Source of the DNA: Ferruginivarius sediminum
Lineage (GTDB): Bacteria > Pseudomonadota > Alphaproteobacteria > Kiloniellales > Rhodovibrionaceae
Direction: 5' to 3'
NCBI RefSeq assembly: GCF_003344765.1
Contig: NZ_QPMH01000002.1
Coordinates: forward strand, 124,001-188,000
DNA length: 64,000 bases
The notes beneath the pieces were generated by a model. That model saw nothing but the letters and a program-made list of their open reading frames with translations, was not told the origin of the DNA and searched no databases. Position numbers and translations under genes: made by a program. Below, piece after piece: positions 26,361-35,656 of this stretch (its first letter is position 1; each line of letters begins with the position of its first letter).

Positions 26361-27140
26361 ATGCGAAGCAAGGACGGTCAGCAACGGCGCTTTTCCGCGG
26401 GTGACATCGCCTCCTTCGGGCAGCGCGACATCCCCGCCGGCGAGAAGGCGGGCATGGTGCGCGGGGTCTTTACCTCGGTCGCGCGCAACTATGATCTGAT
26501 GAACGACCTGATGTCGGCGGGCGTGCATCGTCTGTGGAAGGATCGGATGATTGCCGCGCTTCGCCCGCGGCCGGGAATGTCGGTGCTCGACGTCGCCGGC
26601 GGCACGGGGGACATCGCCTTCCGCATCCTGGACCGGACACACCACCGGGCGAACGTCTTCGTCTGCGATATCACCGAGGACATGCTGCGCGTCGGCCGCG
26701 ACCGGTCCATCGACCGTGGCCTGGTGGACGGCCTGGCCTGGGTCTGCGGCGACGCGCAGAGCCTGCCGGTCGCCAGCCGCAGTGTCGATGCCTTCACCAT
26801 CGCCTTCGGTCTGCGCAACGTCACCCATATCGAGAAGGCGCTGGGTGAGGCATACCGCGTCCTGCGCCCCGGCGGCCGCTTCCTGTGCCTGGAATTCAGC
26901 CAGGTGGTCCTGCCGGCCTTGTCCGAGCTTTACGACGTCTATTCGTATGCTGTCCTGCCGCGCCTGGGTCAACTGGTCGCGCGCGACCGCGAGAGCTACC
27001 AGTATCTCGTGGAGTCAATCCGCCGCTTCCCGCCGCAGGAGGACCTGGCCGGGCTGATGCGCGACGCCGGATTCGGGCAGGTTGGCTACACCAACTATTC
27101 GGGCGGTATCGCCGCCCTGCATTCCGGCTGGCGCCTCTAG
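26361..27140 (+). CDS. ubiE: Ubiquinone/menaquinone biosynthesis C-methyltransferase
   Basis: SAM-dependent methyltransferase that adds the C2 methyl group of the benzoquinol ring in ubiquinone synthesis. The 259-residue protein has [20 protein letters not shown], the SAM-binding loop [14 protein letters not shown], then the UbiE/COQ5 signatures [15 protein letters not shown] and [14 protein letters not shown] and the C-terminal [15 protein letters not shown]. ubiB follows after four bases, the common ubiE-ubiB pair. Identity is secure. Confidence 0.97.
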   Translation: MRSKDGQQRRFSAGDIASFGQRDIPAGEKAGMVRGVFTSVARNYDLMNDLMSAGVHRLWKDRMIAALRPRPGMSVLDVAGGTGDIAFRILDRTHHRANVFVCDITEDMLRVGRDRSIDRGLVDGLAWVCGDAQSLPVASRSVDAFTIAFGLRNVTHIEKALGEAYRVLRPGGRFLCLEFSQVVLPALSELYDVYSYAVLPRLGQLVARDRESYQYLVESIRRFPPQEDLAGLMRDAGFGQVGYTNYSGGIAALHSGWRL

Positions 27141-27144
27141 CGCG

Positions 27145-28704
27145 ATGTGGCGAACGATCCGGTCCTTCCTGCGCCTGCTGGCGATCGCCCGCGCCCTGGC
27201 CCGCCACGACGCGCTGGCCCCGCTGGAGCTTGCCGGCATCGCCAGGCCGGTGGTGCAGCTCGCTCGACTGGTGTCGCGCCGCCGGGCAGAGGGCCGGCCC
27301 GGGCAGAAGCTGGCGCGCGCCCTGACCGACCTGGGGCCGTCGTTCATTAAGCTGGGCCAGTTCATGTCCACCCGCGCCGACCTGATCGGCGAGGAGGTGG
27401 CGCATGACCTGGCCGAGTTGCAGGACCACCTGCCGCCGTTCGAAAGCGCCGAAGCGCGGCGTATCGTGGAGGACGAACTGGGGCAGCCGATGGCGGTCCT
27501 GTTCGCCCGCTTCGACGAAGTTCCGCTGTCCGCCGCGTCCATCGCGCAGGTGCACCTGGCCGTCACCGCCGAGGGCGAGGAGGTCGCGGTCAAGGTGCTG
27601 CGCCCCGGCGTCGAGGCCGCTTTCGAGCGGGATCTTGCGCTGTTCTACTGGCTGGCCGAGCTGGCGGAACGGGCCAGCGCGCGGTTCCGCCGCTTGAAGC
27701 CGGTCGCCCTCGTCCGCCTGTTCGAGGAACAGGTGAAGATCGAGATGAACCTCTCGATGGAAGCCGCGGCGGCAGACGAGCTGGCGGAGAACTTCGCCGG
27801 CGACACCACTTACAACGTACCGCCGGTGGACTGGCAGCGGACCTCGCGCCGGGTCCTGACGGCCGGGCGCGTCGGCGGCATCCCAATGGACGACCGCGAC
27901 GCGCTGATCCGGGCCGGTCACGATATCGACGCGGTGCTGGAAAAGGCGGCCAACATCTTCTTCAAGCAGGTGTTCCGCGATGGTTTCTTCCACGGCGACC
28001 AGCACCCCGGCAACATGTTCGTCGACACGCAGGGCAACATCGTCGCCGTGGATTTCGGCATCATGGGGCGGCTGGACCGGCAGACGCGCTATTTCCTGGC
28101 GGACATGCTGCTGGCGCTGCTGGACCGTGATTATCAGCAGCTTGCCGAGGTTCACGTGGAGGCCGGCTACCTGCCCAAGCCGACCGCCGATACGCCGCCG
28201 CTGCCGGTGTTCGCGCAGGCCTTGCGTTCGGTATCGGAGCCGATCTTCGGCAAGCCGCTGCACGAGATCTCCTTCGCCCGGCTACTGGGCCAGCTTTTCC
28301 AGCTCAGCGAATCGTTCGACATGGAGGTGCAGCCGCAACTTCTGCTGCTGCAGAAAAACATGATGATGGCAGAGGGCGTGAGCCGCTCGCTGCGCCCGGA
28401 ACTCAACACCTGGACGCTGGCCCAGCCACTGATCGCCGAGTGGATGCGCGAGAATCGCGGCCCCGAGGCGCGGGTGCGCGAGGGCGCCGAAAGCCTGCTG
28501 CACATCGCCCGGCGCTTGCCGGAGACGCTGGAGCGGATCGAGACCATCGTCGAGGATGTGCAAAGCGGCGGCCTGCGCCTGGATGCCCGGGCGGCGCGGG
28601 CCTTAGGCGGCGGGCGCGCGAACGGCTGGCTGAAGCTTGCCTTGGGCGTCTCCGCCACGGCGCTTGCGCTTGGCGCGGCGGCACTTGCCGTCGCAATCGT
28701 GTGA
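27145..28704 (+). CDS. ubiB: UbiB/ADCK-family atypical kinase for ubiquinone synthesis
   Basis: A 519-residue ABC1/UbiB protein with ATPase activity that supports ubiquinone biosynthesis at the membrane. The KxGQ-type motif FIKLGQFMSTRADLIG, the alanine-rich loop SAASIAQVHLA, VAVKVLRPGV with the invariant Lys, FHGDQHPGNMFV and VDFGIMGRL are all present. The C-terminus has a short hydrophobic region (LALGVSATALALGAAALAVAIV) likely anchoring it. ATG 27145 lies four bases after the ubiE stop. coaBC follows about 80 bases later on the same strand. Confidence 0.96.
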   Translation: MWRTIRSFLRLLAIARALARHDALAPLELAGIARPVVQLARLVSRRRAEGRPGQKLARALTDLGPSFIKLGQFMSTRADLIGEEVAHDLAELQDHLPPFESAEARRIVEDELGQPMAVLFARFDEVPLSAASIAQVHLAVTAEGEEVAVKVLRPGVEAAFERDLALFYWLAELAERASARFRRLKPVALVRLFEEQVKIEMNLSMEAAAADELAENFAGDTTYNVPPVDWQRTSRRVLTAGRVGGIPMDDRDALIRAGHDIDAVLEKAANIFFKQVFRDGFFHGDQHPGNMFVDTQGNIVAVDFGIMGRLDRQTRYFLADMLLALLDRDYQQLAEVHVEAGYLPKPTADTPPLPVFAQALRSVSEPIFGKPLHEISFARLLGQLFQLSESFDMEVQPQLLLLQKNMMMAEGVSRSLRPELNTWTLAQPLIAEWMRENRGPEARVREGAESLLHIARRLPETLERIETIVEDVQSGGLRLDARAARALGGGRANGWLKLALGVSATALALGAAALAVAIV

Positions 28705-28787
28705 AAATGTGCACAAGACTTGCCTCATTCCGCGTGCGCCCTTACGTTATCTACGGTCCCTAACCGTGAAATGCGACGCTGGGTTTA

Positions 28788-30017
28788 ATGCTGGCAGGCA
28801 AACGCATACTGCTGGTCGTGTCGGGCGGCATTGCCGCCTATAAGGCCCTGGAGCTGATACGCCGCCTGCGCGAACAGGGCGCGGCCGTACGCTGCATCCT
28901 GACACGTGCCGGGGCCGAGTTCGTCACGCCGCTGTCGCTGCAAGCCCTCAGCGAGGACAAGGTTTACGGCGAGCTGTTCTCGCTGACCGACGAGTCCGAG
29001 ATGGGGCACATCCAGCTTTCGCGGGACGCGGATCTTTTGGTGGTTGCGCCGGCCAGCGCGGACATCCTGGCAAAGATAACGCATGGCATGGCCGACGACC
29101 TCGCCACCACGGCGCTGCTGGCAACCGACAAGGACGTGCTGGTCGCCCCGGCCATGAACGTGCGCATGTGGGAACATCCGGCGACACAGGAAAACCTGGC
29201 CACGCTGCGCCGCCGGGGCGTGCACGTGGTGGGGCCGAACGAGGGGCCGATGGCCTGCGGCGAGTACGGCTTCGGCCGCATGGCGGAGCCGGCGGAAATC
29301 CTGGCTGCCATCGGAAGCTATTTCGGCGCCGACGCGCCCCTGGCGGGACGCAAGGCGCTTGTCACCAGCGGTCCGACGCACGAGCCCATCGATCCGGTGC
29401 GCTACATCGCCAACCGCTCGTCCGGCCGGCAGGGGCACGCCATCGCGGCCGCGCTGGCTCGGCTCGGCGCGGCGACGACGCTCGTCACCGGTCCCACACA
29501 GCAGCCCGACCCGCCGGGCGTCACCGTCCGGCATGTGGAGTCCGCTCGCGACATGCTGGCGGCCTGCCAGGCGGCGCTGCCGGTGGATGCCGCGGTGTGC
29601 GCCGCCGCGGTCGCCGACTGGCGCGTGGCCAGTGCGGCCGACCAGAAGATGAAGCGGGAGGGGCACGACGGCCTCAAGCTGGAGTTCACGCAGAACCCCG
29701 ACATCCTGGCGACATTGTCCGAGGTGGGTAACCTGCGCCCCCGACTCGTCGTGGGCTTCGCGGCGGAGACCGAGAACGTCATCGACCACGCCCGGGCGAA
29801 ACGCGCCCGCAAGGGCTGCGACTGGATCGTGGCGAACGATGTCTCGCCGGCCACGGGCACCTTCGGCGGCGCGGAGAATACCGTCCACCTCATCGTGGAT
29901 GGCGCAAGCGAGCCGGAAACCTGGCCCCGGATGAGCAAGGCGGACGTAGGCGAGCGCCTGGCCCGCCGGATCGCCGACCATCTTATACAGCCAGCGGCAG
30001 AGGCCTCCTCGGCATGA
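28788..30017 (+). CDS. coaBC: Bifunctional phosphopantothenoylcysteine decarboxylase/synthetase
   Basis: Two steps of coenzyme A synthesis: CoaB joins 4'-phosphopantothenate to cysteine (CTP) and CoaC, a flavin enzyme, decarboxylates the product. In the 409-residue protein the N-terminal flavodoxin-like CoaC part begins [20 protein letters not shown] and has [19 protein letters not shown] and [20 protein letters not shown]. The CoaB part from about residue 190 has [30 protein letters not shown] and [10 protein letters not shown]-like [10 protein letters not shown]. The stop overlaps the dut ATG, so coaBC-dut form an operon, as in many bacteria. Confidence 0.97.
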   Translation: MLAGKRILLVVSGGIAAYKALELIRRLREQGAAVRCILTRAGAEFVTPLSLQALSEDKVYGELFSLTDESEMGHIQLSRDADLLVVAPASADILAKITHGMADDLATTALLATDKDVLVAPAMNVRMWEHPATQENLATLRRRGVHVVGPNEGPMACGEYGFGRMAEPAEILAAIGSYFGADAPLAGRKALVTSGPTHEPIDPVRYIANRSSGRQGHAIAAALARLGAATTLVTGPTQQPDPPGVTVRHVESARDMLAACQAALPVDAAVCAAAVADWRVASAADQKMKREGHDGLKLEFTQNPDILATLSEVGNLRPRLVVGFAAETENVIDHARAKRARKGCDWIVANDVSPATGTFGGAENTVHLIVDGASEPETWPRMSKADVGERLARRIADHLIQPAAEASSA

Positions 30018-30520
30018 GCACGGGCGAGGTCGATGTCCCGATAACGCGGCTGCCCCATGCGGAGGACTTGCCGCTGCCCGCCTATGCCACCGCGCACAGC
30101 GCCGGCGTGGATCTCCTGGCCGCCGTCGATGCGCCGCTTGAACTGGCGCCGGGCCGCCGCGCGCTGGTCGGCACGGGTATCGCCCTGGCACTGCCCGAAG
30201 GCTACGAGGCGCAGGTCCGGCCGCGCTCGGGCCTGGCACTGAAGTCGGGCGTCAGTGTCCTGAATGCGCCGGGCACGATCGACGCGGATTATCGCGGCGA
30301 AGTCGGGGTCATCCTCATCAACCTGGGCGAGGAAACCTTCACCGTGCGCCGCGGCGACCGGATCGCACAGCTTGTCGTTGCACCTTACACGCGGGCGCAC
30401 TGGCGGCCCACGGCTCGGCTTGACGAGAGTTCGCGCGGCAGCGGCGGCTTCGGTTCCACCGGGATCGCGCAAGACGGCCGCGTCCAGGACGCGGCCGTCG
30501 CAACGAACCGCAAGGAGTAG
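30014..30520 (+). CDS. dut: dUTP diphosphatase
   Basis: Trimeric dUTPase that hydrolyses dUTP to dUMP, keeping uracil out of DNA and feeding dTMP synthesis. The 168-residue protein shows all five motifs, including [54 protein letters not shown] and the C-terminal [11 protein letters not shown] that closes over the active site. A short extra tail follows motif 5. The ATG overlaps the coaBC stop (ATGA). Confidence 0.97.
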   Translation: MSTGEVDVPITRLPHAEDLPLPAYATAHSAGVDLLAAVDAPLELAPGRRALVGTGIALALPEGYEAQVRPRSGLALKSGVSVLNAPGTIDADYRGEVGVILINLGEETFTVRRGDRIAQLVVAPYTRAHWRPTARLDESSRGSGGFGSTGIAQDGRVQDAAVATNRKE

Positions 30521-30533
30521 TGAAAGAAGTCCG

Positions 30534-30989
30534 ATGCTGCGATTGTCAAAAAAGCTTCTCTTCGCCATCGAGGCGGTGGTCGACATAGCCTACAACGCCG
30601 GGCCCGGTCCGGTGCGTTCCAGCGAGATCTCGCGACGGCAAGGCATCCCCCGCCGTTATCTGGAGCAGGTGCTGCAACAGCTTGTCCACCACGGCATCCT
30701 TGCCGGCCAGCGCGGGCCGCGCGGCGGCTATCGTCTGGCGCGGGAACGGCGGCGGATCACCGTCGGGGAGATCATCCGCATCGTCCGGCAACTGGAAGGC
30801 GCCAACGACCCGGCCAGCGAATCGGGGGGCAGCGAGATCGGCCAGCAGGTTGTCCGCCCGATCTGGCTGGAAATCCAGCAGGAGATGATGGAGCGCTTCG
30901 ACCGCATGACGGTCGAGGAACTGTGCGAGCGCGCAAGGAACAAGGGGATCAAGTCAGAGGCGGCACAGGTGCCGGACTTCTCCATATAG
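30534..30989 (+). CDS. Rrf2-family regulator upstream of cysK, CymR-like
   Basis: A 151-residue winged-helix regulator: LSKKLLFAIEAVVDIAYN, the recognition-helix region RRQGIPRRYLEQVLQQLVHHGIL and the wing GQRGPRGGYRLARERRRITVGEII are typical Rrf2. The three cysteines that bind an Fe-S cluster in IscR are absent; the only cysteine is in VEELCERARN near the C-terminus. Rrf2 proteins without these cysteines include CymR, which controls cysteine metabolism together with CysK. The next gene is cysK, so a cysteine-responsive role is a reasonable inference. ATG 30534 is used; the frame upstream is a shadow of dut. Confidence 0.88.
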   Translation: MLRLSKKLLFAIEAVVDIAYNAGPGPVRSSEISRRQGIPRRYLEQVLQQLVHHGILAGQRGPRGGYRLARERRRITVGEIIRIVRQLEGANDPASESGGSEIGQQVVRPIWLEIQQEMMERFDRMTVEELCERARNKGIKSEAAQVPDFSI

Positions 30990-31014
30990 GGAAGCGGCAA
31001 GTCCCCTTTGGACG

Positions 31015-31080
31015 TTCCCGGCATATTTCCTTTGATCGGGAAGGGCTTGCCGGATTAAATCCAAAGCGTCGCCGTAGAAT
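31015..31080 (+). promoter_or_regulatory. cysK promoter region with two inverted repeats
   Basis: A -10-like TAGAAT lies at 31075-31080. Just upstream is GGATT-A-AATCC (31052-31062), an 11-base palindrome near the -35 position. Further upstream TTCCCG (31015-31020) and CGGGAA (31037-31042) form an inverted repeat 16 bases apart. Either may be the site of the Rrf2 regulator encoded next door; this is inference from position. Confidence 0.4.
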
Positions 31081-31104
31081 TAGCTGTGCTTGGGAGTAAC
31101 CGCG

Positions 31105-32097
31105 ATGACGCAAGCCGCCAGCGCAAAGGGGTCGAGCCCCAGTGAGTGCCCGTCCGAGTTCCGGGGGCGGATATACGAGTCCGTGCTGGAGACGATTGGG
31201 GCGACCCCGCTGGTGCGGATGCCGCGCCTCGCCGAGCGCTACGGCGTCAAGGCGGATCTGCTTGGCAAGTGCGAGTTCTATAACCCGCTGTCCTCGGTGA
31301 AGGACCGCATTGGCCTCGCCATGATCGAGGCGCTGGAGGCCGAGGGCAAGCTGGGGCCGGACAGCGTCATCGTGGAACCGACCTCGGGCAACACCGGCAT
31401 CGCGCTTGCCTTCGTCTGCGCGGCCAAGGGGTATCGCCTGATCCTGACGATGCCGGAAACGATGTCGGTGGAACGGCGCAAGATGCTGCGCTTGATGGGC
31501 GCCGAGCTGGTGCTGACCGACGGCGCGCACGGGATGCGCGGCGCGGTGTCCAAGGCCGAACAGTTGCTGAACGACCTGCCCAAGGCCGTGATGCCGCAGC
31601 AGTTCCGCAACCCCGCAAACCCGGAGATTCACCGCCGCACCACGGCCGAGGAGATCTGGAAGGACACCGACGGCGGTGTCGATTACGTCATCTCCGGCGT
31701 TGGCACCGGCGGTACCTTGACCGGCGTCGGCTCGGTCCTGAAGCCGCGCAAGCCGGGGCTCCAGATGATCGCGGTGGAGCCGGAGGACAGCCCGATCCTT
31801 TCGGGCGGGCAGCCAGGCCCGCACAAGATCCAGGGCATCGGTGCCGGCTTCGTACCCGAGACGCTGGACTCCGCCCTGATCGACGATGTCATCCGCATTG
31901 GCAACGACACCGCCTTCACCACGGCGCGCGAGGCGGCCGCCATGGAGGGCCTGACCGTCGGCATTTCCTCGGGCGCGGCGATTGCCGCCGCGATCGAGCT
32001 TGGCCAGCGTGCCGACATGGCCGGCAAGATGATCGTCACTATCCTGCCTTCCGGCGCGGAGCGCTACCTCTCGACGCCGCTGTTCGAGGGCATGTAG
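31105..32097 (+). CDS. cysK: Cysteine synthase (O-acetylserine sulfhydrylase)
   Basis: PLP enzyme making cysteine from O-acetylserine and sulfide. The 330-residue protein has [11 protein letters not shown] with the PLP-binding Lys, the substrate loop [14 protein letters not shown], the PLP-phosphate loop VGTGGTLTG and the C-terminal [16 protein letters not shown] 31105 is preceded by GGGAG nine bases upstream; an in-frame TTG 15 bases earlier is less likely. An Rrf2 regulator precedes it and a MoeB-type sulfur-transfer enzyme follows after about 38 bases, making a small sulfur-metabolism group. Confidence 0.96.
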   Translation: MTQAASAKGSSPSECPSEFRGRIYESVLETIGATPLVRMPRLAERYGVKADLLGKCEFYNPLSSVKDRIGLAMIEALEAEGKLGPDSVIVEPTSGNTGIALAFVCAAKGYRLILTMPETMSVERRKMLRLMGAELVLTDGAHGMRGAVSKAEQLLNDLPKAVMPQQFRNPANPEIHRRTTAEEIWKDTDGGVDYVISGVGTGGTLTGVGSVLKPRKPGLQMIAVEPEDSPILSGGQPGPHKIQGIGAGFVPETLDSALIDDVIRIGNDTAFTTAREAAAMEGLTVGISSGAAIAAAIELGQRADMAGKMIVTILPSGAERYLSTPLFEGM

Positions 32098-32135
32098 CGG
32101 TGGAAAGGCGGCCCGAGCGGGCCTACGTCTGAATC

Positions 32136-32948
32136 ATGGATCTTACCGACGAACAGATCGAGCGTTACGCACGCCACCTGGTCTTGCCGGAAATCGGCGA
32201 GGAAGGGCAGGAACGACTGCTTGGTTCCGCCGTGCTGGTCGTCGGCGCCGGTGGGCTGGGCGCGCCGCTGCTGACATACCTCGCCGCTGCCGGCGTCGGG
32301 CGGATCGGCGTGATCGACGACGACCGCGTGGACCTGTCCAATCTACAGCGGCAGGTGATTCACGACACCGAATCCGTCGGACTTCCCAAGGTCGAAAGCG
32401 CGCGCCGCCGCATGGCCGCGATCAATCCCGAGGTGACGGTCGAAACGCACGACCGGCGGTTAACGCGCGCAGGCCTCATCGAGTTGATCCAACGCTATGA
32501 TGTCGTGGCTGACGGTTCCGACAACTTCGCGACGCGTTACCTGTTGAACGACGCCTGCTATCTGGCCCGGCGGCCGCTGGTATCGGCGGCGATCATGCGC
32601 TTCGACGGGCAGCTATCGACCTACAAGGCCTATGAAGCGGGGCCGTGCTATCGCTGTGTCTTCGGGCCGCAGCCCGCCGCGGACCCTAAGCAGTCCTGCG
32701 CGGACGTCGGTGTCTTGGCGATGCTGCCGGGGGTGATGGGCACGCTGCAGGCGACCGAGGTTGCCAAGGAGCTGCTTGGCATCGGCGATGGGCTGGTCGG
32801 ACGGCTTGTGCTTTACGATGCGCTGTCCGCCGAGGTGCGGAAGATCAAGACGCCGCGCGATCCCACCTGCGCGCTGTGCGGCGAGACGCCGACGATCCGC
32901 GACCTTGCGGCCGTCGACTACGGCGACGCGCGCATCTGCGCCGCCTGA
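32136..32948 (+). CDS. moeB: ThiF/MoeB-family adenylyltransferase, probable MoeB
   Basis: E1-like enzyme that adenylates the C-terminal glycine of a sulfur-carrier protein (MoaD or ThiS). The 270-residue protein has the nucleotide loop VVGAGGLGAPLLTYLAAAGVG, IDDDRVDLSNLQRQ, two zinc-binding pairs (CYRC and CALC), and the conserved Cys in QSCADVGVLA. No rhodanese domain follows, as in short MoeB. Whether it serves molybdopterin, thiamine or both cannot be decided here; proximity to cysK fits sulfur transfer. It converges on the DUF2244 gene. Confidence 0.93.
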   Translation: MDLTDEQIERYARHLVLPEIGEEGQERLLGSAVLVVGAGGLGAPLLTYLAAAGVGRIGVIDDDRVDLSNLQRQVIHDTESVGLPKVESARRRMAAINPEVTVETHDRRLTRAGLIELIQRYDVVADGSDNFATRYLLNDACYLARRPLVSAAIMRFDGQLSTYKAYEAGPCYRCVFGPQPAADPKQSCADVGVLAMLPGVMGTLQATEVAKELLGIGDGLVGRLVLYDALSAEVRKIKTPRDPTCALCGETPTIRDLAAVDYGDARICAA

Positions 32949-32978
32949 GAGAGTCCGGCTCTCGACGCTTCCCCCATG

Positions 32979-33512
32979 CTATGCGGGAGATGGGCTCTTC
33001 GCCCGATCCAGGGCCTGTGCCAGGGCCTTCGCGAAATCCAGCCGCTCTTCCGCCGTCAGAAACGAGCCGATGGTGATGGACCGCCCGTGCGAGCGCAGCG
33101 TGATCTGGCTTTCGTGCCTGGGCGGATCGTCCATCAGCACCTGTAGCCAGGCCGGCTGAAACTGCCATCGCTGCTTGTCGCCGCGCGGGCTGATCCGCTC
33201 CACCAGCAGATCGTCGCGTGTCAGACGCACGGTTTCGTACATCCGCGCGGCCCTGAAGTTGATTTTGAAGGCGGCATAGATCAGCAGGACGTCCAGCCCC
33301 ATGAAGCCGACGACTGGCCAAGCCCCCATCAGGAAAAACCCGAAGCCCGCGAAGAAGCTGATCGCACACACCGCCGACATCAGCGTGACGAAGCCGCGCA
33401 CTGACAGCGAGCGATGCGGTGTCAGGATCGCGTCGAAGAGAACCGGATCGTCGATGGCATAGGCGCCGTCGTGCGCGTGCGCCTCGACGCCTTCATGGCG
33501 CGGGTGGTTCAT
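32979..33512 (-). CDS. DUF2244-domain membrane protein
   Basis: A 177-residue protein of the alphaproteobacterial DUF2244 family. It has two adjacent transmembrane helices (FVTLMSAVCAISFFAGFGFF and WPVVGFMGLDVLLIYAAF) after the motif LFDAILTPHRSLSVRGF, then a soluble C-terminal part with ARMYETVRLTRDDLLVERI and a PH-like feel. Function unknown. It is divergent from nth with about 93 bases between starts. Confidence 0.88.
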   Translation of the reverse strand: MNHPRHEGVEAHAHDGAYAIDDPVLFDAILTPHRSLSVRGFVTLMSAVCAISFFAGFGFFLMGAWPVVGFMGLDVLLIYAAFKINFRAARMYETVRLTRDDLLVERISPRGDKQRWQFQPAWLQVLMDDPPRHESQITLRSHGRSITIGSFLTAEERLDFAKALAQALDRAKSPSPA

Positions 33513-33605
33513 GGCGCGTTATGATATGGGAGTGTTGTGCGTCCGGTAAAGGCGATCGGCCTAATCATTGCTTCGGCGAACGGCGCCGCTAAACTACGCC
33601 GCATC

Positions 33606-34298
33606 ATGGCCGAGTCGCTTTTGAAACCCGCCGAGATCGCAACCTTCTTCGACCGTCTGGCGGCTGCCCTGCCGGAGCCGAAGAGCGAGTTGCAGTACAC
33701 GAATCCCTTTACGCTGCTCGTCGCCGTCGTGCTCTCCGCGCAGTCGACCGATGTCGGCGTCAACAAGGCGACGCGGGCGCTGTTCCAGACCGCCGACACA
33801 CCCCGGGCGATGCTCGAACTTGGCGAGGCGGGCATCAAGGAGCATATCCGGACGCTCGGCTTGTTCAATTCCAAGGCGAAGAACGTCCTGGAGCTTTCGC
33901 GGATTCTCGTCCGCGATCACGGCGGTGAGGTTCCGCGCGACCGGCATGCGCTGGAGCAACTGCCCGGTGTCGGCCGCAAGACGGCCAACGTCGTGCTTAA
34001 CGTCGCTTACGGTGAGCCGACGATTGCCGTGGATACGCACATCTTCCGGGTTTGCAACCGCACCGGGCTCGCCCCGGGGAAGACCGTGCGGGCCGTCGAG
34101 GATCTGCTGGAAACCGTCGTGCCGGAGAACAGGAAGCTGCACGCCCACCACTGGCTTATCCTGCACGGACGCTATACCTGCAAGGCGCGCAAGCCGGACT
34201 GCCCCAACTGCGTGGTGCGGGACATCTGCCGTTTTACCGAAAAGACCACGGCCAACGCCGCCCCGCCGCGAGCAGCGAACCGGAAGGCGGCGGAGTAA
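33606..34298 (+). CDS. nth: Endonuclease III
   Basis: DNA glycosylase/AP lyase that removes oxidised pyrimidines in base-excision repair. In the 230-residue protein the helix-hairpin-helix LPGVGRKTANVVLN contains the catalytic Lys, VDTHIFRVCNRTG the catalytic Asp, and CKARKPDCPNCVVRDIC (C-x6-C-x2-C-x5-C) binds the 4Fe-4S cluster. ATG 33606 begins MAESLLKP; the frame is open upstream but not family-like. Identity is secure. Confidence 0.97.
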   Translation: MAESLLKPAEIATFFDRLAAALPEPKSELQYTNPFTLLVAVVLSAQSTDVGVNKATRALFQTADTPRAMLELGEAGIKEHIRTLGLFNSKAKNVLELSRILVRDHGGEVPRDRHALEQLPGVGRKTANVVLNVAYGEPTIAVDTHIFRVCNRTGLAPGKTVRAVEDLLETVVPENRKLHAHHWLILHGRYTCKARKPDCPNCVVRDICRFTEKTTANAAPPRAANRKAAE

Positions 34299-34339
34299 AC
34301 CGGGGCGCCGCTTCGCGCTGTCTATGGATGACTTTCGCG

Positions 34340-34882
34340 TCAGCCGGTCTTGCTGGCCAGACGGGCGCGCATCAGGCGTTCCAGGCAGCCTTCCGCCGCA
34401 ACCGGCCGTGCAGTCAGGTCGCGCGCTTCAAGATAGGTTACGCTCTTGCCGTCTTGGTCCGGGTAGACGAACAGGTCCAGGACACACCCCGGCATCCGGT
34501 ACTGCCAGATCTCGGCCGGCGGCTCCCGGCGGATCTGGGCGGGGCTGCCAAGCTGCGCCGCCACCACCCTCGGCGAGGCGCCGATGAACTGGTCGGGGTC
34601 CGCGTCGATATCGGGTGCCGCGGGTTCGGGCTTGGAATCGCGGGCCTTGGGCAGGCGCGCTTCGCGAGTATCAGGGGCGCGCGGATGCTTGGCCGTTGAA
34701 TCGCTCTTACCGGGCGCTCCAGCCTGACTGTCCACACCGGGCGTACCTGCGGTCAAGGCTTGCCGCTGTGGCTCGCTGCCCGTTTTCAGGCGTGCTTCGA
34801 CCCCCTCGTGGCCCTTGGGCGAACACGCCTGTAGCCCGATCACCGTAGACACCATGAGCGCGGCGGCAAGACGGACGGTCAA
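34340..34882 (-). CDS. Predicted lipoprotein next to bactofilin
   Basis: A 180-residue product with a lipoprotein signal (AAALMVSTVIGLQAC, lipobox LQAC), a low-complexity linker rich in Pro, Ala, Gly and charged residues (to about residue 95), and a conserved-looking C-terminal domain QFIGASPRVVAAQLGSPAQI ... IWQYRMPGCVLDLFVYPD. The C-terminal pattern resembles small SmpA/BamE-like folds, but I would not name it. The start is TTG at 34882; an in-frame ATG at 34855 would leave too short a signal. It starts six bases after the bactofilin stop and is probably cotranscribed with it. Confidence 0.74.
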   Translation of the reverse strand: MTVRLAAALMVSTVIGLQACSPKGHEGVEARLKTGSEPQRQALTAGTPGVDSQAGAPGKSDSTAKHPRAPDTREARLPKARDSKPEPAAPDIDADPDQFIGASPRVVAAQLGSPAQIRREPPAEIWQYRMPGCVLDLFVYPDQDGKSVTYLEARDLTARPVAAEGCLERLMRARLASKTG

Positions 34883-34888
34883 CGGGAC

Positions 34889-35593
34889 TCAGTCCCTCGA
34901 CGTGCCGGCCCCGGCCTTTGGCGGCTGGTGCAGTGGGGTTGGCTGGCTGACGGTGGGCGAGGCGGTTGAGGGTGCATCTTCGCCGCGGCCGCCGGCACCC
35001 TGCGCTTCCTCCTCGGAAAGCTCGACCAGCGTCCCGCCGATGCGCCCGCCGCTCTCGATTTCCAGGCCGCGGTAGCGGATCGTGCCGTTCACCTGGCCGG
35101 TGGAACGGAGATACAGGCGCTCGCGAACGATCAGATCGCCGTCGAAACGACCGGCGATCTCGGCGATGTCGATGATGGCGGAGCCTTTGAACGCACCGGA
35201 TGCCGCCACTTCCAGAACCCGGCTGTCGCTCAGGTCCGCTTCGACCTTGCCCTCGACGACAAGGCGGTCGCAGGAGCGGATCTCGCCCGAAACCTCGATG
35301 TCCCGGCCAACGGTGAGTTGCTTGCTCTCGGCTGGCTGGACGCCGTGCCCCGGCTGGCGTTGCCCGCCGTTGCGGCGGAACTGGTCGGGGCGCACCGGGG
35401 GCGCCGGCTGCCGGTTCAGGACGGCCGAAGGGTCGGGTCTTGGCGTCGGCTTGGCTGGCGCGGATGGGGCTTTGGCCGTGTCGCTGGCCGGCTTGTCATC
35501 GCCGGACGCCGCGGTTTCCTTCAGCGGCGGAGTGCTGGCCGTCGGCTCTTGCCACTCCGGCTTGCCCTGTTGCTGCTTGCGTTTGCCAAACAT
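34889..35593 (-). CDS. Bactofilin-family polymer-forming protein
   Basis: Bactofilins self-assemble without nucleotide into filaments or patches on the membrane and organise local cell-wall synthesis or stalks. The 234-residue protein has a basic start (MFGKRKQQQ), a long Pro/Ala-rich disordered segment to about residue 88, then the beta-helical DUF583 core (TVGRDIEVSGEIRSCDRL, VEADLSDSRVLEVAASGAF, AEIAGRFDGDLIVRERLYL, GRIGGTL), and a disordered tail. ATG 35593 is preferred to ATG 35599 because AAGGG then has good spacing. A lipoprotein gene follows closely. Confidence 0.92.
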   Translation of the reverse strand: MFGKRKQQQGKPEWQEPTASTPPLKETAASGDDKPASDTAKAPSAPAKPTPRPDPSAVLNRQPAPPVRPDQFRRNGGQRQPGHGVQPAESKQLTVGRDIEVSGEIRSCDRLVVEGKVEADLSDSRVLEVAASGAFKGSAIIDIAEIAGRFDGDLIVRERLYLRSTGQVNGTIRYRGLEIESGGRIGGTLVELSEEEAQGAGGRGEDAPSTASPTVSQPTPLHQPPKAGAGTSRD

Positions 35594-35656
35594 CGTCATG
35601 CGCCCTTGCCTCGCTGCGAATTCTGCTTTGCCCGGACAGCGCTGACCACGTTCGCC

